Of a DNA stretch of 10,189 nt, positions 7,220-10,189 are shown in pieces (positions within the stretch are counted from its first letter, which is position 1; every line of letters starts with the position of its first letter). The stretch spans positions 1 through 10,189 of the forward strand of contig NZ_FNSQ01000006.1 in assembly GCF_900105205.1 (NCBI RefSeq), in the 5' to 3' direction. The DNA comes from Microbacterium hydrocarbonoxydans (GTDB lineage: Bacteria > Actinomycetota > Actinomycetes > Actinomycetales > Microbacteriaceae). The position numbers and the translations under genes were made by a program. The notes beneath the pieces were generated by a model, which searched no databases, was not told the origin of the DNA, and saw only the letters and a program-made list of their open reading frames with translations.

Positions 7220-7270
7220 TCTCCCCGATGGGAGGAGAATCAGAGCGATTCCCTCCTCCCCTCGGGGAGA
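7220..7270 (+). terminator. Long hairpin after marR
   Basis: The outer 9-bp stem (TCTCCCCGA at 7220-7228 with TCGGGGAGA at 7262-7270) encloses an 8-bp stem (GGGAGGAG at 7230-7237 with CTCCTCCC at 7253-7260) and a 4-bp stem closing a 5-nt loop, with only a mismatch and a 2-nt bulge. It starts 34 bases past the marR stop and has no T tract. It could end the marR transcript or be part of the flotillin 5' leader. Confidence 0.5.
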
Positions 7271-7346
7271 TCTCCTCCGTTCGGGATGTTCGCCTTCGCG
7301 CAGGGTGAGCCTGCAATCCCTTTTCTGGCAGGGTGGAGCCTGAACG

Positions 7347-7362
7347 CCGCGCGACCGCGCGG
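7347..7362. promoter_or_regulatory. GC-rich dyad in the flotillin leader
   Basis: CCGCGCG, AC, CGCGCGG form a perfect 7-bp inverted repeat about 40 bases before the flotillin start. A second short repeat, CCCCC/GGGGG, follows at 7374-7385. They could be an operator or leader hairpins that affect access to the ribosome-binding site; no known consensus is recognised. Confidence 0.3.
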
Positions 7363-7390
7363 ACACACGACCGCCCCCTCGGGGGGAACC

Positions 7391-7397
7391 AGGGAGG
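7391..7397 (+). promoter_or_regulatory. Ribosome-binding site of the flotillin gene
   Basis: AGGGAGG lies six bases before ATG 7404. It is the only clear, well-spaced Shine-Dalgarno sequence in the window and fixes this start. Confidence 0.8.
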
Positions 7398-7403
7398 TCA
7401 TCC

Positions 7404-8988
7404 ATGGAGATCGCCGGAATCGTCGGCATCCTCGTCATCGTCGGAATCGCCGTAGCGATCGCCGTCGTCGTCCTGCTCATCCTGCTGCTGTTCGCACGCA
7501 GCTGGATCAAGGTGGCTCGCGCCGATGAGGCGCTCGTCATCTCGGGACGCAAGCAGAAGGTGCAGCGCGCTGTCATCTCTGCAGACGGCTCGACCAGGGA
7601 CGAGATGTCGGAGTCGCCCGTCACGGTCATCGTGAACGGCAAGTCCCTGGTCAACCCGATCACCCAGCGCCACGAGATCATCTCGCTGCGCTCACGCCAG
7701 GTGTCGCTCAATGCCGAGGCGCAGTCCCTCGACAGCGTCACGCTCAACGTCGACGGCGTCGCGATCGTGAAGATCGGCTCGGATCCCATCCTCGTGCGGC
7801 GTGCAGCCGAGCGCTTCGCCTCGCAGGACAAGGCGATCGAGCAGTTCACCACGGAGCAGCTCGAAGGTGCGCTCCGCGGCATCGTCGCCACGCTCTCCGT
7901 CGTCGAGCTGATGCGCGAGCGGAAGAAGTTCTCCGACCAGATCGCCGCCGACGTCTCGCAGGAGCTCGCCGAGCAGGGTCTGATCCTGGACTCGTTCCAG
8001 ATCAAGGGGATCACGACAAGGTCGGCTACATCCAGTCGCTCGGTGCCCCCGAGATCCAGGCGAAGCGTCAGTCGGCTGAGATCTCGCAGACCAACGCCGA
8101 CCGTGCGATCAACCAGAAGAACATCGCCAACCAGGAAGCGAACCTGGTCGAGCAGACGGCCCTCGACACGAACACGCCAACGCCGGCATCGGCCGTGCAC
8201 GGGCCGAGGCCGAGCAGGCCGAGACCTCGCCCGCGAGCAGGCTCAGCAGGCCGTCCTGCAGCAGCAGGCCGAGAACCGTCAGGCCCAGCTCGACGCCGAC
8301 GTGAAGCGCGTCGCCGACGCGCAGCGCTACGAGGCCGAGACCCGGGCACAGGCAGAGCTCTACACGCGTGAGCGTGCGGCCGAGGCCGGCGCCATCGAGC
8401 AGGTCAAGCAGGCCGAGGCGCGCACCGCATCGCCGAGCAGCAGGCCCAGGCCGACAAGGCCAAGGCCGATGGTGAGGCCGCAGCCGCGATCGCCCGTGCG
8501 ACCGGTGAGGCCGACGCGCTGCGCGCCCAGGCCGAGGCCGAGTCCGAGGCCCGTCGCCTCCGCGCCAACGCCGAAGCCGACGCGATCCGCGCCGAGGGTG
8601 AGGCGCGAGCCGCCGCCGTCGAGGCCGAGGCGAAGGCCATCGCCTCGAACCAGGACGCCTTCCTGTCGCAGCGCGTCCTCGACGTGCTGCCGTCGATCAT
8701 GGCGGAGTTCTCGAAGGGCTACGCCGCGATCGGCAACGTGTCGATCATCGGCGGCTCGAGCGAGGACGGCGCTCGAACGTCGTCGGCGCCGACAGTGCCA
8801 AGGCGCTGAAGTCGGTGTTCGACAGCGTCAGCTCGGCGACCGGGCTCGACCTGGCCTCGATCATCCAGGGCCAGGCCGTCGGCCGCGGCATCGGCGAGGG
8901 TGTGGCCTCCGCTACGGCGCCGACCACCCGGAAGTCGACCCCGACCACCCCGCCGCCGCCCGCACCGCCGGCTCCCGCCGCGGAGTAG
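7404..8988 (+). CDS. Flotillin-like SPFH/Band 7 membrane protein
   Basis: Flotillins are membrane scaffold proteins that oligomerise and organise ordered lipid domains. The N-terminus is a long hydrophobic helix (residues about 4-31, rich in Ile/Val/Leu) followed by ARSWIKVARADEALVISG. The SPFH/Band 7 domain runs to about residue 205 (DGVAIVKIGSD, AIEQFTTEQLEGALRGIVATLSV, ELAEQGLILDSFQIKGITD). Then comes a long Ala/Glu/Gln/Arg-rich coiled coil with the EAEAxA-type repeats typical of flotillins. A conserved C-terminal segment (VLDVLPSIMAEFSKGYAAIGNVSIIGG) and a short Pro/Ala-rich tail follow. Consensus length is 529 or 531 residues. This arm has one-base losses near 8015, 8222, 8426 and 8772 and an uncertain count of AACGCC units near 8180, so the frame breaks after residue 203. 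No NfeD-type partner is visible; neighbours are marR upstream and hrpB downstream. Confidence 0.9.
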
Positions 8989-9006
8989 TCACCACAGTCA
9001 GCACAG

Positions 9007-9039
9007 CGGATGCCGCGGCCGGTTCGGTCGCGGCATCCG
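9007..9039 (+). terminator. Hairpin terminator candidate after the flotillin gene
   Basis: CGGATGCCGCG (9007-9017) pairs perfectly with CGCGGCATCCG (9029-9039) about an 11-nt loop, starting 18 bases beyond the flotillin TAG. There is no T tract, but position and stem strength suit termination, which would separate the flotillin gene from hrpB. Confidence 0.55.
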
Positions 9040-9069
9040 TCGTCTCCGGCGTCCACGGACCCACTGCTC

Positions 9070-9101
9070 TCGCGCGTTCGGTTAGTGTCGCGCGTTCGGT
9101 T
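9070..9101. repeat. Tandem 14-bp direct repeats upstream of hrpB
   Basis: TCGCGCGTTCGGTT occurs at 9070-9083 and 9088-9101, an 18-bp period separated by AGTG. Direct repeats of this size can be paired binding sites for a regulator. The mirror copy in the left arm is identical, so the repeat is not a read error. Confidence 0.5.
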
Positions 9102-9107
9102 TCCATG

Positions 9108-9178
9108 ACTCCGGAGATTCGCCGGCATGTGCCGCCAGGTGACCGGATACCAGCCGAAGCGCCCCGGATCTCCGGAGT
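9108..9178. promoter_or_regulatory. Paired CTCCGGAG dyads before hrpB
   Basis: ACTCCGGAGA (9108-9117) and its reverse complement TCTCCGGAGT (9169-9178) each contain the self-complementary octamer CTCCGGAG. They could be two operator sites about 61 bp apart, or base-pair in RNA around a 51-nt loop. The second ends 25 bases before the presumed hrpB start. No known consensus is recognised. Confidence 0.35.
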
Positions 9179-9203
9179 TGCGGAGAGCGGGCAGACTGGA
9201 GGA

Positions 9204-10189
9204 GTGCCGCCCGACTCCTTCGACCTCGCCACCATCGGCGCGGGTCTGTCGTTCGCGGCCGCCCTCGACGAGGTCGCAGCGGCACTCGACGAGAGCCGCG
9301 CCCTGGTCGTGAGCGCCCCGCCCGGCACCGGCAAGACCACGCTCGTGCCGCCCCTTCTCGCGTCACGCTCCCCGGACGCGTCATCGTCACGCAGCCGCGA
9401 CGGGTCGCCGCACGTGCAGCCGCCCGGCGGCTCGCCCAGCTCGACGGCACGCCGCTCGGCACTCGCGTCGGGTTCACCGTCCGCGGCGAGCGCGCGGTGG
9501 GACGCGAGACGCGGGTCGAGTTCGTCACGGCCGGCGTGCTGCTGCGGCGGATGCTCGACGATCCAGGACTCGACGGAGTCGACGCCGTCCTCATCGACGA
9601 GGTGCACGAGCGCGCCGTCGAGACCGACCTGCTCATCGGACTGCTCTCCGAGGTGCGCGAGCTGCGCGACGACCTGCACGTCGTGGCCATGTCCGCCACT
9701 CTCGACGCCGAGCGCATCGCCGCGGCCCTGGGCACGGACGACGATCCCGCGCCCATCGTCGACCATGACGTCCCCGCCTTCCCGCTCGCCGAACGCTGGG
9801 CGCCGAGCCCCGTGCCCCGTCTCGACGAGCGCGGGGTGACCAGAGGCTTCCTCGAGCACGTGGCCGCCACTGCGGTCGCCGGGGCGCAGGATCTCGTGCG
9901 CACCGAGCCCGCCGCCGACGTGCTCGTCTTCGCCCCCGGCGCCCGCGAGATCTCCGAGATCGCCCGCCGCATCCGCGACGCGGGCGGCGGGTTCGACGTG
10001 CGGGAGCTGCACGGACAGATCCGGGCTCCGAGCAGGATGCGGTGATCCGCGGTCGCGCTCCCGCCGACCCACCGCGCATCATCGTCACGACTCCCTCGCC
10101 GAGTCCTCGCTCACCGTGCCGGGGGTGCGTCTCGTGGTGGACACCTGTCTGTCCCGGCATCCGCAGCGCGATGCCGCCCGCGGCATGAC
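9204..10189 (+). CDS. hrpB: ATP-dependent RNA helicase HrpB, N-terminal part
   Basis: DEAH/DExH superfamily 2 helicase of the HrpB type; bacterial members are usually over 800 residues, so about 40% is present before the window ends. From GTG 9204 the motifs appear in order: I/Walker A APPGTGKTT (residues 38-46), Ia TQPRR (63-67), Ib TAG (109-111), II DEVH (132-135), III SAT (164-166), then LVFAPGAREI (IV region) and VTTSLAESSLTVPGVRLVVDTCLSR (V region). The Asp-Glu-Val-His box fits HrpB. The start is uncertain: a GGAGG lies only one base before GTG, and the frame is open upstream to another GTG at 9129. This arm lost a C near 10021 and another near 10092. Both arms share an apparent missing base at 9370-9376, between ASRSP and RVIVTQP. 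Its RNA substrate in actinobacteria is not established. Confidence 0.88.

Larger units (their letters stand above)
5143..10182 (-). repeat. Right arm of a ~5-kb inverted repeat
   Basis: This is the reverse complement of 1-5042, of nearly equal length (5040 against 5042 bases). Seven further bases (10183-10189) extend past the left arm and continue the helicase frame. The arm has its own one-base losses, for example in the reductase, flotillin and helicase genes, at places where the left arm reads correctly. It is the better copy for tetR and marR, both of which are unbroken here. Confidence 0.97.

Noticed and set aside
7404..9839. An 811-codon frame that would fuse flotillin to a helicase
   Set aside because: After residue about 203 it leaves the flotillin frame at a lost base and later re-enters helicase sequence. 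The flotillin stop at 8986-8988 and a separate hrpB start are clear once the arms are combined.
1..10189. Two true genomic copies of each gene (inverted duplication or gene amplification)
   Set aside because: Differences are almost only one-base indels, different in each arm, that cancel out on comparison. Real paralogues would show substitutions. I cannot exclude a very recent duplication sequenced badly, but it is the less simple reading.
1..10189. CRISPR arrays, insertion sequences, toxin-antitoxin or defence genes
   Set aside because: No regularly spaced repeats, transposase motifs or such protein families are visible. The only repeat of note besides the palindrome is the 14-bp pair upstream of hrpB.

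Overview
This window is one stretch of about 5 kb written twice, as a near-perfect inverted repeat. Positions 1-5042 and 5143-10182 are reverse complements of each other, separated by a 100-base single-copy spacer (5043-5142). The arms differ mainly by scattered one-base gaps or insertions. Each arm breaks different genes at different places, and combining the two arms restores open reading frames in every gene except at one point in the helicase. This is what two independent error-prone readings of the two strands of one molecule look like: a fold-back or chimeric long read, or an amplification chimera, kept in an unpolished contig. I do not think it is a natural palindrome, though only read mapping or PCR can settle that.

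The organism looks like a high-GC actinobacterium, most likely Microbacteriaceae and plausibly Microbacterium. The grounds are strongly GC-biased third codon positions, GTG starts, genes lacking a Shine-Dalgarno sequence with a -10-like box just before the start codon, and the style of the proteins (WYL regulator, flotillin, HrpB). No sequence search was possible, so the genus is an inference.

Underlying gene order, read along the right arm: the start of a WYL/DeoR-like regulator (minus), a RibD C-terminal/dihydrofolate-reductase-like reductase (minus), a TetR-family regulator (minus), a divergent intergenic region of about 250 bp, a MarR-family regulator (plus), a flotillin/SPFH membrane protein (plus), and the first third of the HrpB-type DEAH-box helicase (plus, running off the end). 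The left arm carries the same genes in mirror image. tetR and the reductase overlap by ATGA and are probably translationally coupled; the WYL gene follows 40 bp later on the same strand, so tetR-reductase-WYL is a likely operon. An AT-rich dyad just upstream of the tetR start is a good candidate autoregulatory operator. A 13-bp stem hairpin lies just upstream of marR, and long hairpins follow marR and the flotillin gene. All intergenic gaps are under 260 bp and their contents are listed.

I see no new biological system. The points worth attention are the artefactual palindrome, the regulatory sites in the tetR/marR intergenic region, and the one helicase frameshift shared by both arms. For gene content, use the right arm for tetR and marR (both intact there) and a consensus of the two arms elsewhere.
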